64,000 bases of DNA. It comes from Bathymodiolus brooksi (Eukaryota; Mollusca; Bivalvia; Mytilida; Modiolidae). The translations under genes and the position numbers were made by a program. The notes beneath the pieces were generated by a model. The model searched no databases. It saw only the letters and a list, made by a program, of their open reading frames with translations, and had not been told where the DNA came from. Within the stretch, counting starts at the first letter, position 1. Each line of letters opens with the position of its first letter. This document shows positions 11,021-23,025 of this stretch, piece by piece. The stretch is from NCBI GenBank assembly GCA_963680875.1, contig OY804590.1:19468640-19532639 (forward strand), written 5' to 3'.

Positions 11021-11266
11021 TACATGCATATCCAATACGTATGAATGATATTGGAAGCATTAATTATCCACCCATATTTATCCGCACTAATCGTACAAAA
11101 AATCATGACTAACACAAAGCGCGGACAGGAGTGCACACATATTTTCAAAGTTTTATTTAAAGTTTTATACTTTCCTTTAAATATATTATGTATAATGTTC
11201 AAGAGTATAGCGTTATATGTGATTGGGTGATATTTCCTCACATGTAGAAGCACTTGCACAGTCACA

Positions 11267-11380
11267 CCATTCGTGTTACTCGATCTTTAGTTTTATGTGT
11301 ATGTTTTGTAGATCGTTGTTTGTCCTTTTGTACTTTTTCTTTTGGCCATTGGGTTGTCTGTTCTTCTTCTATATACGAAT
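11267..11380 (+). mobile_element. PLE family A tail fragment
   Basis: 'ttcgtgttactcgatctttag', 'gtagatcgttgtttgtcc', 'tgggttgtctgttcttc'. It lacks the last ~30 bp, where family F sequence takes over at about 11385. Confidence 0.75.
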
Positions 11381-11384
11381 ATTT

Positions 11385-11575
11385 TCACTTAGAGGGGAGA
11401 CTTAGGCCCGTATAACTAGCTGAATCCCGCCACTTTTTATTGAAGTGCCTGTACCAAGCCAGGAAAGTGACCAGGTTATGTATTTGTGTGGTAAGGGTAT
11501 TGAGTTGTATATGTGATTTTGGAATTGTTCCGACAGAGTGCTATTTTTTGTTTTCAATTTCCTTTTCATTATTTA
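11385..11575 (+). mobile_element. Family F PLE-like tail
   Basis: 'ccgccactttttattgaag', 'tgcctgtaccaagccagg', 'gattttggaattgttccgac', 'agagtgctattttttg'. It directly abuts the family A fragment. Confidence 0.7.
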
Positions 11576-11609
11576 ATAAATAGTCATGAGCAAAACACAA
11601 ACCTGAGAA

Positions 11610-11820
11610 AACAACAGTCGCTGATAAACATGTAGCCTCACGTGGATATGTTATCCTGATTTCGAGCTAACCAGTAACTGTTCTTACTCCTTAATGCTGC
11701 GTACTTAACGGAGAAGGAACAAATACCAATTTGTGTTTTGACCCGACCGTGGCTCAAACCTACGATCTACCACACTCGAGGCGACCACGCTAACCAGTAC
11801 ACCACGATACGGTCTGTTTA
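11610..11820 (-). mobile_element. tRNA-derived SINE, type G
   Basis: The minus strand reads 'gtggtgtactggttagcgtg' (A box) and 'gtaggtttgagccacgg' (B box), a good tRNA-like pol III promoter, followed by 'tcgggtcaaaacac' and a body ending near 'ttcgagctaaccagtaactg'. Two further copies lie at 14712 and 38375, all on the minus strand. Confidence 0.75.
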
Positions 11821-13306
11821 ATTGAAACTGGTATACCTACATTAATGTGTATACTCTGTTCCATATGTATATTGTTATGTAATTCAAAGGAGAAGACTTC
11901 ATAAGTTGATAAAAAGTTTTGTCTGGTCCGTTTTGTCTCTATGAGCAAATAAAATAGCTATAAACTAAAATGGGAAAGAAGACAAACTTCCTCTCATGGA
12001 GAGGAATAATATGCAGTTTTCCTCAGATGAACAAAAATCAGAGTTGTCAAATAAAAGCAAAACGAGCTGAATAAAGTAGAATTGATTCGTTGTACAAGTC
12101 CATGAATGGATGATTTCGGAACAAAGTGACTAATAAACCTAAAATAGACATTTTATATACATCTGTGACTTTGATGTATTTTTGAGTTTAACTCACAATA
12201 CGGTTTATTGTTTGATCAATGCATCTATTAATAGCATTTATTGTTTTATATTGAATATTTATTTCAGTAAATTAAACCACCCATTAGATAATAACGATAA
12301 ATATTAGAGATAAATAACCATCGCCATTAAAATCATGACGTCTATGTTCGTTCACCATGTTGTACACGTTATTGACTTCTACAAAGAACCAGTATAAAGC
12401 AGCGGTTGGTTTTGATGATCAGATCTGTTTTGATACGTCTACGTACAGTGGACTGAAATATTGTGCAAAAAAAGATCATCTATATATAGTTGCATACGAA
12501 CGTGAAAAACTGTGCAAAAAGAGCCTCTACACAGTGTCGTCTTGACCCATGGGTACGCCACGCAGTTGTTCGTGGACCCCACGATTATAGGGGCTCCATG
12601 TTAATTTATGCATGTTGTATACGGCATGTCTTTTAATGCATAAACAATGATTTTCTTGAAAGTACCAATACAATACATATATGTTTAATTTTATCGACCT
12701 GTTATATTTTATTCCTGTGAGTGGCTGTGTAGGTAGGGGCCCCAAGTGCACTGCTTTATCCGGGGGGCCTATAACGCTGCTAAGACGGACCTGCCTCTAC
12801 ATATGGCTACATCAGAAGGCAATTTTTTTCTACTTTAGAGAATGACCTGATTGAACGAGTGATTAGAATCGTTTACTTCTGTCCTTATTCACTTGGTTAA
12901 CACTACCGATATGGGTTTATATTTCTAAACACATAACCTAACGTCCAGCTTGTTTTATCTATCAAGACATTCCTCTCGAAATAGGTCTGATAACCACGTG
13001 TAACTACAAATTCACTATCCCTAGGTTGGAAGAAATTGTCGGGCCAATGGACATACGTTTTATGTGGTCATAACCTTGATTAACAATTAGCTTAGTAGAC
13101 TAGTTTCCAAAGCTGTAATTAAAATATACTTGATGTCATTGCTATTATCTATGACCTTGTGTTTAAAATGGTTTGCCAGTTTACTTCAATTTTAGACTTC
13201 AGAAATCAGAATTTAATACATTGATAAAAGCAGGTGCTAACAGTGTTTCCTTTTCTGTAAATTACTCAAATGGACCAATTACTGTCGCCAATAAATAACA
13301 GCAACC
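11821..13306. other. Non-repetitive non-coding stretch
   Basis: No recognised element. A 62-codon frame (12357-12545) has an ordinary residue mix but no convincing splice sites or homology that I can name, so I do not call it a gene. This is one of the few stretches over 1 kb here that is not clearly repeat-derived. Confidence 0.4.
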
Positions 13307-14213
13307 CTTGTTGTCTGTCCTCTCTCGATTTACAGCTTCTGATGATCTCTTTGGTATCTTAGATTTACAGCTTCTGATGACCTCTATGGTATCTTAGATT
13401 TACAGCTTCTGATGACCTCTTTGGTATCTTAGATTTACAGCTTCTGATGACCTCTTTGGTATCTTAGATTTACGTTTCTGATGACCTCCTTGGTATCTTA
13501 GATCTACAGCATCTGATGACCTCTTTGGTATCTTAGATTTACAGCTTCTAATGACCTCTTTGGTATCTTAGATTTACAGCTTCTGATTACAGCTTTGGTA
13601 TCTTAGATTTACAGCTTCTGATGACCTCTTTGGTATCTTAGATTTACAGCTTCTGATGATCTCTTTGGTATCTTAGATTTACAGCTTCTGATGACCTCTT
13701 TGGTATCTTAGATTTACAGCTTCTGATGACCTCTTTGGTATCTTAGATTTACAGCTTCTGATGACCTCTTTGGTATTTTAGATTTACAGCTTCTGATGAC
13801 CCCTTTGGTATCTTAGATTTACAGCTTCTGATAACCTCTTTGGTATCTTAGATTTACAGCTTCTAATGACCTCCTTGGTATCTTAGATTTACAGCTTCTG
13901 GTGACCTCTTTGGTATCTTAGATTTACGGCTTCTGATGACCTCTTTGGTATCTTAGATTTACAGCTTCTGATGACCTCTTTGGTATCTTAGATTTACAGC
14001 TTCTGATGACCTCTTTGGTATCTTAGATTTACAGCTTCTGATGACCTCTTTGGTATCTTAGATTTACAGCTTCTGATGACCTCTTTGGTATCTTAGATTT
14101 ACAGCTTCTGATGATCTCTTTGGTATCTTATATTTACAGCTTCTGATGACCTCTTTGGTATCTTAGATTTACAGCTTCTGATAACCTCTTTGGTATCTTC
14201 AAACCTTTCTTGG
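13307..14213 (+). mobile_element. PLE family A tail carrying an internal 35-bp array
   Basis: The left flank 'ttgttgtctgtcctctctcg' and right flank 'ggtatcttcaaacctttcttg' are the two sides of the family A terminal segment. The segment between them has been amplified (see 13327-14200). Confidence 0.85.
13327..14200. repeat. 35-bp tandem array, 25 units
   Basis: The unit begins 'gatttacagcttctgatga' and ends 'cctctttggtatctta'. Starts at 13327 and 13362 through to 14166, minus one 1-bp deletion in the unit near 13466, give 25 units. Most differ by 0-2 bases. The unit equals the family A tail segment from 'gatttacgg' to 'ggtatctt'. Confidence 0.95.
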
Positions 14214-14711
14214 TAGATTGAAAACGTTCTTGTTTTGTTTTCTAGTCAAGATCGAAATTGGGGAGACATGTATGTAGCCCCTTCTCCAAAAGTTGATAGA
14301 TTTCGTTTGTTTTTAGCTTAAAATCAGAGGACAACACATAAGGAGGGAACATCTTTGGTCATCAATATTATTATGTAATTATGGATAACATCAAAGTAAA
14401 AACGTCAATACAAGTTTAAGGATACGAATAGAGATTAATATAGAATCATATTTCAGTATGCATACGCTTATTTACTTATCTTGTTTCGCACTCCTTGGGG
14501 ATTAAAGAAGATATAATTGTATATTACCCATTGGAATTGGGAGTCTTCAGAAACCTGTCTTACTGCAACAGTAATTTGAAGAAACACTTGACAAGGATTT
14601 ATATCAGTATGTTAATATAACAGTTTCTGTTATATGTTCGTGTAATCATATTGGAGTGAGTGAATAATTATTCAACTATATCATGGTAAGACCAATTTAC
14701 ATTTCAATTAG
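14214..14711. other. AT-rich non-coding spacer
   Basis: No supported feature. Confidence 0.45.
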
Positions 14712-14936
14712 ATGATGATGATGTCCATCCTGTACATAAACAAGCCCAACACGCTTAGGTGGATTATTATGGTGCTAGCTCACTGACACATTCCTTCTCC
14801 TTCCGAGCCAACCAGTAGTTGCTCTTACTCATTGGTGAAGGTTGCTTAGGTGAGAAGCATCACATACCAATTTCATAGTCTTTGGTTCGATCCGACCGTT
14901 GCTAAAACCTACAAACTATCGCACTCGAAGTTTTAG
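14712..14936 (-). mobile_element. tRNA-derived SINE, type G
   Basis: Minus strand: 'cgagtgcgatagtttgtagg' leads into a degenerate B box, then 'cggatcgaaccaaagac' and 'gagtaagagcaactactgg'. It also contains the 5'-distal 'gatgatgtccatcctgtac' module seen at 38380. Confidence 0.65.
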
Positions 14937-15411
14937 TCATATGGAAGTTCATTGAACCTCGATCTAAATTTACAAATACTATTCCTCTATTCTTGTGATT
15001 AATACACGTTAGGGGCAATCAAAACTTGACAATTCAAAGACACAGTCAACTGTACAAAACAAGTATAACACGGAAAACTAGACTGATGGGCAACAAGGAT
15101 CCCACCAAAAAAACGGGAGTGTTCGCGAATTTGAAATATCCCATTAAATTCTGTGAAAATGAAATGTCTTTACTACTTGATACATATAGGTTGTTGTGCT
15201 ATGGGTAATTAACGCCATTTTAAAAAATATACTCATTCATAGAAGGTTAAATTCTCAAAATTTGATATATTTTTTTAATTATTCTTCTTTTTATCAAGGT
15301 TCGCATCAATAGATCTAATTTCGGACTACGTGGTTTGTTGAGACCTATATGTATATAAAATTTATTTACACTTACGTCTCAATTTAATCTTAAGTGTAAA
15401 TTAATTTCATG

Positions 15412-15515
15412 TAAATTTCAATAAAATGAAAAACAAAAAATACAACAATATCGGGACAGCTCCAAAATCCAATCGTCAATTTATAGAAACAAAGACAAAA
15501 TCAATACCCCCTAAC
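15412..15515 (-). mobile_element. Family F PLE-like tail fragment
   Basis: In reverse: 'aataaaatgaaaaacaaaa', 'tatcgggacagctccaaaatc', 'aatcaataccccctaacac'. It is truncated before the 'cttggtacagg' motif. Confidence 0.55.
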
Positions 15516-15611
15516 ACACAAGTAATGTTAAGTGTTAATTGACACTAAAAATTCAATTAAATGTTTAAGCAACCCAACCCTCATATTTCAGCTGATACAT
15601 TCAAATTATAA

Positions 15612-15800
15612 AAACGTAGATATCAAATTAGTGCGCATGACGTTTTTTTGGCAATAACCTTCCTCAGGTACGCTCAAAGCCAAAAATAATTGAAAGCCGA
15701 GTCATTCAAAACTCATGAGGAGCCAGAACACATAAAGGGCCTATATAGAATAGCCAAAATCTGCTAAGGCCACCTTCGACTGAGGGAGGAGAATCATACT
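15612..15800 (-). mobile_element. Family C hammerhead-like element (degenerate)
   Basis: The minus-strand core reads CTGAGGA (allowed, since N7 is free), but the GAAA box has become AAAA (G12 lost). Stem I partners 'gcgtac' and 'atgcgc' are still recognisable. The body 'atagccaaaatctgctaagg' and 'ctgagggaggag' is present. Confidence 0.65.
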
Positions 15801-16052
15801 GTGATGATAATTCAATTATTTAGTTCCCTGTAAATAAACTTCAGAGAATGGCAAATGGCCAATCAAAAATGAACAATCTAGAGAAACTGACAACATTGAG
15901 CACACAGGATGCAGTACGAAGACAAGCAAAACACAGAGGAAATTAAAAAGATAAGCAGCACCAAACACAACTGGCGATGAACACATGTGTTAGCGAAGGG
16001 TAAACTGCTTCTTATAAGACATCCGTCGTTTAGCTCATATATACAGTCACTT

Positions 16053-16070
16053 CCAGTAAAAGTCTAGATA
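16053..16070. repeat. Target-site duplication, left copy (18 bp)
   Basis: 'ccagtaaaagtctagata', identical to 16319-16336. It flanks a family D PLE tail. Confidence 0.8.
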
Positions 16071-16318
16071 ATAAATAAGGGTAATAACAAAATTACCGAA
16101 CTCCGAACAGTCTTACAAAGGGAAAGTCAACACTCATAAGTATATAAACAGACAAAATCAGTCAACAACCGGAAAACTGTGAAAACAATAATGACCCTGA
16201 CTTGGTACAGGCATTTCTAAAGAAATGGTGGGTTGAATCAGATTTTAAAGCGCCAAACCTCCCCCTTTCATTACGGCTCAAAGTTTCCGGCTGTCACTAT
16301 AAAAGTTTCCGGCTGTCA
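16071..16318 (-). mobile_element. Family D PLE tail inserted into family B
   Basis: Read on the minus strand it starts 'tgacagccggaaactttt', contains 'gtaatgaaaggggg', 'tgcctgtaccaagtcagggtc', 'gttgactgattttgtctg' and ends 'gttattacccttatttat'. This is the non-coding tail of the PLE whose coding frame is at 41662-43842. The 248-bp insert is 5'-truncated and has a short repeated 'gtttccggctgtca' at its 5' end. Confidence 0.85.
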
Positions 16319-16336
16319 CCAGTAAAAGTCTAGATA
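16319..16336. repeat. Target-site duplication, right copy (18 bp)
   Basis: Exact copy of 16053-16070. The sequence beyond it ('gtgacagg') continues the interrupted family B element. Confidence 0.8.
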
Positions 16337-16878
16337 GTGACAGGAGAAAGAATCATCTACGTAAAAAGTAAAAGATCCATTGTAATTTGAGACATGGATA
16401 TTTCGTATCGATAAACAGATCGTGATGACGACCGTATAATTTGTGTAGCGCTTTTACGTGTCCTTATTAAATATAAATTGACAAATCATAAACGTCGTAA
16501 CATATTTTTACCCATAGTTCAATTGGATTTCTGAATCAGTGCACTTAGTCATTACTACATTGTACATTGTATGACATCATTTTTTGAAAGTTCCGGACGT
16601 ATCTTAATTTTAGAAACAAACGAATCTTTCTACTTTATGTTTATAGCATAACCTTGTTTTTCTAATCGTCAATAAATAAATGGAAACTGTCACGGTAATA
16701 TATGGCTTCTCTGTAGTTAATGATTTCAACAAGCTAACTTATAGCTAAAAACACAAATTGGATCAAATGGATTGTAGGTTAGCGAAGCAGAAAACTGGAA
16801 TAAACCAAGTCTGTTTTTGATTTGGTATCACCAATGATAACATAGTGAAATCCCTCCTAGAGTATGTTTCAATATGCG

Positions 16879-17160
16879 ACAAGAAGAGTTTGAAGATACC
16901 AAAGGGGTAATCGCTCAGAATCCATAAATCGAAGAAGGACAGAAAGTACAATGATAAAAAGGGCAAAAGGACAAAAAATGACCTATAAAACATTACACAG
17001 AAAACTACAGACCGAACAACAAGAACTCCACTAAAACAGGGAGGGACCTCGTGTGAACCGGGGGATAAGCAATTCCTGCTCCACTAATGTCACCCGTCAT
17101 GTTGCTCTTGTTACAAACCCAGATATATGTCATGAATGAGGGAAGGACCAGAAGGTTAGC
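16879..17160 (-). mobile_element. PLE family A 3' tail
   Basis: Reverse order: 'agaagagtttgaagatacc', 'aaatcgaagaaggacag', 'attacacagaaaactac', 'attcctgctccactaatg', 'gttgctcttgttacaaaccc', 'gtcatgaatgagggaag'. The short open frames here are tail translations. Confidence 0.85.
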
Positions 17161-17389
17161 AGTTCCATTAATACATATGACTTCTAAGTTATTTATCAAA
17201 GTTGGAAATTTTGAAATCTGATTATTCCATGTCACAACTATTGTTCGTTTGGTTTCAGAAAGAAGTATTGTTGTTACGTACTTTTCCCAAACAAATATAT
17301 GAATGGAATTCTTCCAGGGTATTTACCAAATACTGTAACACTTCATGTCCTGAAGCATATTACCATAATACAAAACGGTGTCTTTCGAG

Positions 17390-17530
17390 AAACACAAACT
17401 TCCCATCCTTCGCCAGCACCTGTGTTCACCTCCATTTTTGGTTTTCCGTGCAATGTTTTTTGTTTTGTGTGTGTTCGGTTTTGTCTTGTGCACAAGGTTG
17501 TCTGTGTTTATAGATTGTCCCTTAGGGATT
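17390..17530 (+). mobile_element. Degenerate family B-like tail
   Basis: 'ccttcgccagcacctgtgttc', 'ggttttccgtgcaatg', 'gcacaaggttgtctgtg' resemble the forward form of family B, but divergence is high. Confidence 0.35.
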
Positions 17531-17631
17531 ATCTGGCGTTAATTTGGCTGAAGGTTCTATGTCATCTATGTTTATATAGAAAAAGACAAAATTACGCGAT
17601 ATAATCCCATTATTAATTGTCCTGTATATAA

Positions 17632-17695
17632 CGTTGTGAGTTCGAATCAAACTCATGACGAGGTGCACTCGATACAACATTATGGGCATATTATT
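17632..17695 (+). mobile_element. SINE E2 fragment
   Basis: 'gttgtgagttcgaatcaaac' (B box) then 'gaggtgcactcgatacaac', matching the middle of type E2. Confidence 0.5.
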
Positions 17696-17789
17696 ACATC
17701 ATGGTCGGTATCATGCAACAGAAGTGATTCTTTTTTAATGATACAGTTTTCCTGACTTGCGTTTTCCCAGCTCTCAAAAATAGTTTTCT

Positions 17790-19014
17790 TTGGCTTATTC
17801 TAACACGAGAGTGAAATAATTGTTAATTGTTGGTTAATGTTAAGCTTCGACATTTTAAATTTTAATATGAAAAAAAAACACAATTTAAGTTGAGTTTCAA
17901 GATTTAGAAAGGATGTTAATGCGTCAAGGAATATTTTACCATGTTTCATTCAGACACAGTCTTATACAACGCTAACAGGCTAAAAGAAAACAACGCATAT
18001 ATTTTTCTACAATCTACAAACGTGGCCCGAGACAAGGAGCGGTATTTACTGCTTACACGCTAAGCATGCAGTATTAATGAATCAGGAAGATGTATCCGAC
18101 TGGAGCGACACGTCTATCTGTGAATTGTCGATTCACTCTTGACTATCACTATCAAAATACAAATATGCTTGTTAATCTAGTTTAAGTGGAATATCATCAT
18201 CATCTCATCAAAATGCCATTTTTACTCGTCATGATACAGCTGAGATATGGCTCAATTGGCATTAAACAGCAATCACTCACTCATTCCAAACAAGAGGTAG
18301 TAAGGACGTATTTGATTCGTCTCACACAACCAATGGACAACTCTTTTGGAGAAGTTGTACCCAGAGTGCGCACATGTCATGGAGATCCCGTGGATGGACT
18401 ACCACACGATACCATGTTATTGTTACAGTAGTATAAAGAACAAAATGAAAGCTTGTGAAGAGTAGCCAGGAATATTAGTAGGACTAATTTCAAGACAAAG
18501 GAATTAACAAGTCAGAATTGCAGTGTCAGATAGTTGAACATTCATAGAATTAAAGCATTTGGGAATGTAGAAAAATAAACTAATTAGACGGTACAACGGC
18601 GATGATAAATATTCATTGGGACGACTGATAAGCTTATTACCAAGTAATGACTAGTCTCACTCTGAACATCTGAACAACATGCAAAGAGAAACTCTACCAG
18701 GATAGAACATTATCTGTTTATCTCGTCATCTTAATAATGGAGGAATACTACTGTATTATTATATGTTGATCGTCAGGCCTCATATTTCATCAGATCTCTC
18801 TATTGTTTAGAGAAAATATAGAAATGTACTAGACACGATACAGTATATTCGGAATATGCTAGTGTATATTAGTATAATTTTATTTATACACGGAGGATTT
18901 GTAATCTGTCAAATATCAGCAGGTTTTGTTTTGTAGTTACAAACATATTATATAATACTGGCAGATATATAAATAATTTAACATTGTCATTTTATGACAT
19001 TGAGCGTATCTGAT
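17790..19014. other. AT-rich non-coding stretch with a SINE scrap
   Basis: A degenerate E-type SINE 3' core lies at about 18205-18290 ('cgtcatgatacagctgagatat', 'ggcattaaacagcaatcac'). Nothing else is recognised. Confidence 0.4.
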
Positions 19015-19062
19015 GGTGGTTATTCCACGTCGCGCTCACTAAATTATATATCTACGTTTGAA
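19015..19062 (+). mobile_element. Family C fragment with deleted core
   Basis: 'gatggtggttattccacgtc' followed by 'gctcactaaattatatatc'. Aligned to other C copies, the GAAA box has been deleted between 'attcca' and 'cgtcg'. Confidence 0.5.
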
Positions 19063-19854
19063 TTAATACTATAATGATTATATTGAATTCTCAAAAATTA
19101 TATGTATTGACTAAGCACAATATGTGTTATTATTGAATCAATTCTAAAAATGATATTATTATTGACCTAATTTTAACATATGTATTATTATTGCCTTAAT
19201 TTCCAAAAATTGTTTTATTGTTTTCATTTCCCAAAAATTGTATTATTAATGACTTTAATTATAAGCATTGATTATATTTCCAAAAATTTGTGATTAAATC
19301 AAATAAAATTATTATCAAAATTCCCAAACAATGTATTGACTAATTCCAAAAAATTGTTTAACTATTGACCTAATTTTAAGCATATTAATATTATGGATTT
19401 AACTTCGCAAAACTGTCTTATAAAAAGAAACTGTTATTGACAACATTTTATTATTGGAAAAAAATACATAAATTGTGTTTTTATTGAAAAAAAATCCCCA
19501 AAAAGCGTGTTGTGTGTTTGTTTACTAAATACAAAATGTGGTGTTATTATTGTTATTATTATCACAAATTAGCTAAGCAGCTTCACTATTAAGGCAATTT
19601 AGATAGCAAAGAAATATACACTTATTTTCATTTTGTATTTCGTCAAAAATACATCCAGTTGAATTTCCTCCTGAAACATCATCACAGTTGTGTTAATAAA
19701 AAGTTATAGTGCGTGGGCAATGGACATGCTATATCTATATGATGAAGTTATCCATAAATAATTATTATCATACGGAAATAATCAAATATAAAATTCAAAT
19801 AAATGTTATGAGATAGAAATGAGAACATCTCCATGTGTTTAATATACAATATAA
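19063..19854. other. AT-rich, simple-sequence-like spacer
   Basis: Repeated loose motifs such as 'aattccaaaaattg' and 'ttattattgac' recur irregularly from 19080 to 19500. No coding potential. Confidence 0.45.
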
Positions 19855-19940
19855 GTTATAAGCTCCCTGGTGATCGTCTATCGTTATTTAGACGGTCAGC
19901 GCGAACCCTTCAACAATAGTCGGTCACGGGAGCTTATAAC
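19855..19940. repeat. Short fold-back element (86 bp)
   Basis: Ends are inverted copies: 'gttataagctccc' on the left and 'gggagcttataac' on the right. Inside, 'gtctatcg..atttagac' can also pair. It looks like a tiny inverted-repeat element or structured site. No target duplication was recognised. Confidence 0.6.
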
Positions 19941-20025
19941 ATTTTTGTACGATGTTGCTGATCTATAACTTGAAACAGTAACTAAGTTTTTTTCCACGAA
20001 CTATGTTTGACGGACTTTCTTGGAA

Positions 20026-20129
20026 GTTCTAAGGCTAAAGACGTAATGGTCAATACACAAAATTAAGCACCGCCCACTGACCTTCTGTAATATTCCGTCT
20101 CCGTCGTTTCGTAACTGCACGTTGTTTTA
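20026..20129 (+). repeat. Direct repeat, copy 1 (~104 bp)
   Basis: Begins 'ttctaaggctaaagacgtaa' and includes 'aattaagcaccgcccactg'. Matches 20269-20372 with about 10 differences. Confidence 0.85.
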
Positions 20130-20268
20130 GAAAAAAATATAAATCATCATCTTTCTTGCAGTTGTGTTTAATTATGCTAAATCAAAATGCACACACATAT
20201 ATATAGAGAGCCTGGTCAAATACCTGCAAGTTTATCTATCGTCTGCATCGTTATTTTTATGAATGGAA

Positions 20269-20372
20269 TTCTAAGGCTAAAGACGTAATGGTCACTACAC
20301 AAAATTAAGCACCGTCCACTGACCTTCTGTAATTTTTCGTCTGCATCATTTCGTTACTGCGCGTTATTTTTA
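20269..20372 (+). repeat. Direct repeat, copy 2 (~104 bp)
   Basis: Second copy of the block at 20026-20129, offset by 243 bp. Identity of the element is unknown. Confidence 0.85.
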
Positions 20373-20759
20373 TGAATGGAATTTTCACCTGGTCAGGTAA
20401 AGCGTATTAATCTTATTCTCTAGATTTCCATATATGGCTCTCCTTTCTATCGTTATTTTTAGGAATGATGTTATCCAATCATAGGTCGTCAAATAAATGT
20501 AACATCGTAGATGTATTATATGGTGTTGTTATGTAATTAACGATAAATGTCATAGATGTTATCAACCTATAAATAGTGTGCGGAATTACTTACCGGCAAA
20601 AACATAGTTTTACTCACTATCAAACAGTGCGATGGTATACCACAGTGATATTGATTTGACATAGTCGACAATTGTGACATTGTTTGTGATTTTCACCAAG
20701 TTGTCCATTAATAGATTCTGATTCATACTTTTATTAAATTTGAACCAAGAATATATAGC

Positions 20760-20980
20760 GACTATGGATCTACCTATGCAACCAGTGCCTATTACCACTA
20801 AAGTTTTGAGTTCTTATCCCACTCATGCCGAGATGTACTCAAAGCATTATGTGATAAAGTTTCTCGGTGACTTGCGGCAGTTCGGTACTCCGGTTTCCTC
20901 CACCAATAAAACTGACTGCCATGATATAACTGAAACATTGTTGATATTGACGTTAAATACCATAACCCTGACCCTTTGAA
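20760..20980 (+). mobile_element. SINE E2, 5'-truncated
   Basis: 'accagtgcctattaccactaa', 'gagatgtactcaaagcattatg', 'ggtactccggtttcctcc', 'ccaataaaactgactgcc', ending 'ttgacgttaaataccataac'. Confidence 0.65.
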
Positions 20981-21246
20981 TATTGTGTATTTACTCTATA
21001 TTTTAAAGTGCAGTTTAAGAAAACACTTTTATTTGTTAGTGCATCATCGTAGATATTTGAAATAGCAAGGAATGGTTCACCCGGAGTTAATATGTCAAAG
21101 TGGAGCGACATGCCTACCCACGGACTGTTGTCTCCGTTAAGCAATAATCCCTCACCTACTTACTCAAATGATTAGAAGTCCAACATAAGTTATTGAAATA
21201 TACTAGTGAGCTAATATAACTTAGAATTAAAAAACTCAGTGGGTCT

Positions 21247-22810
21247 ATGAGCACTCGCTCTACGTCAATCTTTACAGACCCAAATGTTGCTAAACACCTG
21301 TCCCTCCTTCATGACAAATATGTTATTGTATCCACCGACAAGGCCCCTAACAATATTGTTTTTGTGTGTAAATCACATAACATATACTGCTTGATAAAGG
21401 AATTGGGTATTGACAATTCACTTGGCAACCCTACATATACCTCGACGACACTTACGAAAGAGGAAATCCTGGACAATCATAGGTCTGTTTTATGTTCCTT
21501 TGGAATTTCAACCAAAGGTGAAGAACTGGATCTACCATCACTCTACAGGATTCTTAAATTACACAAGTATCTTTCAAACAGTGTTATATTGCTGTGTCTG
21601 CCAAATGCTCCACGAAACTTCTTTCCAATTATTAACATGTATTCTATCGGCGGTCAAAACCGGGCTTAAGAGCTACTGTGACACTAGCTACTCGAGAGGA
21701 GGTGTGAATCAGATGTTGATTCTGCAGACCTGGCCAAAAAAGAATGGCCAACGTAGATACAAATACCTTGTGCTAGGAAGAGACATATCTTATTTTGTAA
21801 AACACCACTCTGATTCTACCAAAAAGTTCTCTGAAGCTGATATCTTCAACATACTCGAGTTTTTGATTGACAACATATTTGCTATGTTTGGTGGACGTGT
21901 TTTTCAACAGTCAGTCGGCATACCTTTGGGTACCAACTGTGCTCCTCTTCTCGCCGACTTGTTCCTTTATTCGTATGAGGCAGACTTCATACAGGGTCTT
22001 CTCAAGAAAAACGAAAAGTAGCTAGCCCGATCCTTTAATTTCACGTTCCGTTACATAGATGATGTCCTTTCACCAAATAATTCTAGATTTGTTGATTTTG
22101 TTGATCGCATCTATCCCATTGAGCTTGAAATAACGGATACCACTGATACAGATAGGTCTGCTTCATACCTTGACCTACACCTCAAATTCGACCGTGAGGG
22201 TCGGTTAAAAACGAAACTTTACGACAAAAGAGATGATTTCAATTTTCCCATTGTGAACTTTCCATTTATATGTAGCAACATTCGAGCAGCACATGCATAT
22301 GGAGTATATATCTCTCAGATGAGACGATATTCCAGAGCTTGTGGTTCCTATCAGGATTTCCTTGATAGAGGGTTGCTGCTAACAAGGAAACTACTGAATC
22401 AAGGGTTCCTTTTGGTAAAGTTAAAGTCATCACTTCAAAAATTTTAGGGTCGCCACCATGACTTGGTTGACCGTTATGGAATATCTGTGTCACAAATGAC
22501 CACGGATATGTTCCACTTCACGAACATATTTCCCGGTCCTTTCCTCATTCACAACTTATTACCGGGTTTGTAACTAGATTAACACGACCGGTGCCACTAG
22601 TGGAGCAGGAACTGCTTACCCTTCCGGAGCACCTGAGTGCACCCCCGGTTTTTAGTGGAGTTCGTGTTACTCGATCTTTAGATTTATGTGTATGTTTTGT
22701 AGATCGTTGTATGTCCTTTTGTATTTTTTCATTTGGCGATTGTGTTGTCTGTTCTTCTTCGATATACGGATTCTAATAGCCCCTTTGGTATCTTCAAACT
22801 CTTCTTAATC
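21247..22810 (+). pseudogene. PLE family A reverse transcriptase pseudogene with tail
   Basis: It encodes a decayed PLE reverse transcriptase. The first frame (21247-21560) has 'LHDKYVIVSTDKAPNNIVF' and 'LDLPSLYRILKLHK'. A frameshift follows near 21560-21600. The second frame (to 22021) has 'GIPLGTNCAPLLADLFLYS' (motif B). A stop at 22019 splits it from 'FRYIDDVLSPNNS' (the YIDD catalytic box) and the thumb region, which runs to about 22445. Compared with the 41.7-43.8 kb protein, the segment holding motif A (FDFSTLYTT) is missing between 21725 and 21735. After the coding part the full family A tail runs to 'ttcaaactcttctt' at about 22807. This copy links the dispersed family A repeats to a PLE. 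Non-functional. Confidence 0.9.
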
Positions 22811-23025
22811 ATACATATATGTAAGGGGCATATCTGGCCTAATGGTTACGGTCGTTTGACCACAGACCTAACGCCACTGATATCAATAGCAATGCACACC
22901 TCAAGGGCAAGATTGTTGGACACCTACTCATACCATAAATATATCTTGTATATCCATGTCATTGCAGATGGGGGCTGCGCGCGCTAATAGCCCACCAGCA
23001 GAGGTATTAACCCACTAATAGGAAT

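Larger units (their letters stand above)
15840..16450 (-). mobile_element. Family B tail, interrupted by a family D insertion
   Basis: Reverse family B: 'ccaatcaaaaatgaacaatc', 'gagaaactgacaacattgagc', 'acatgtgttagcgaagggtaa', then after the insertion 'aaagatccattgtaatttg' and 'cagatcgtgatgacgaccg'. The order matches the uninterrupted B copy at 9340-9740. The interruption at 16071-16318 is bounded by an 18-bp duplication. Confidence 0.75.

Noticed and set aside
11821..12545. 62-codon frame at 12357-12545 as a host exon
   Set aside because: No convincing acceptor or donor, no recognised family and ordinary chance length for AT-rich DNA.
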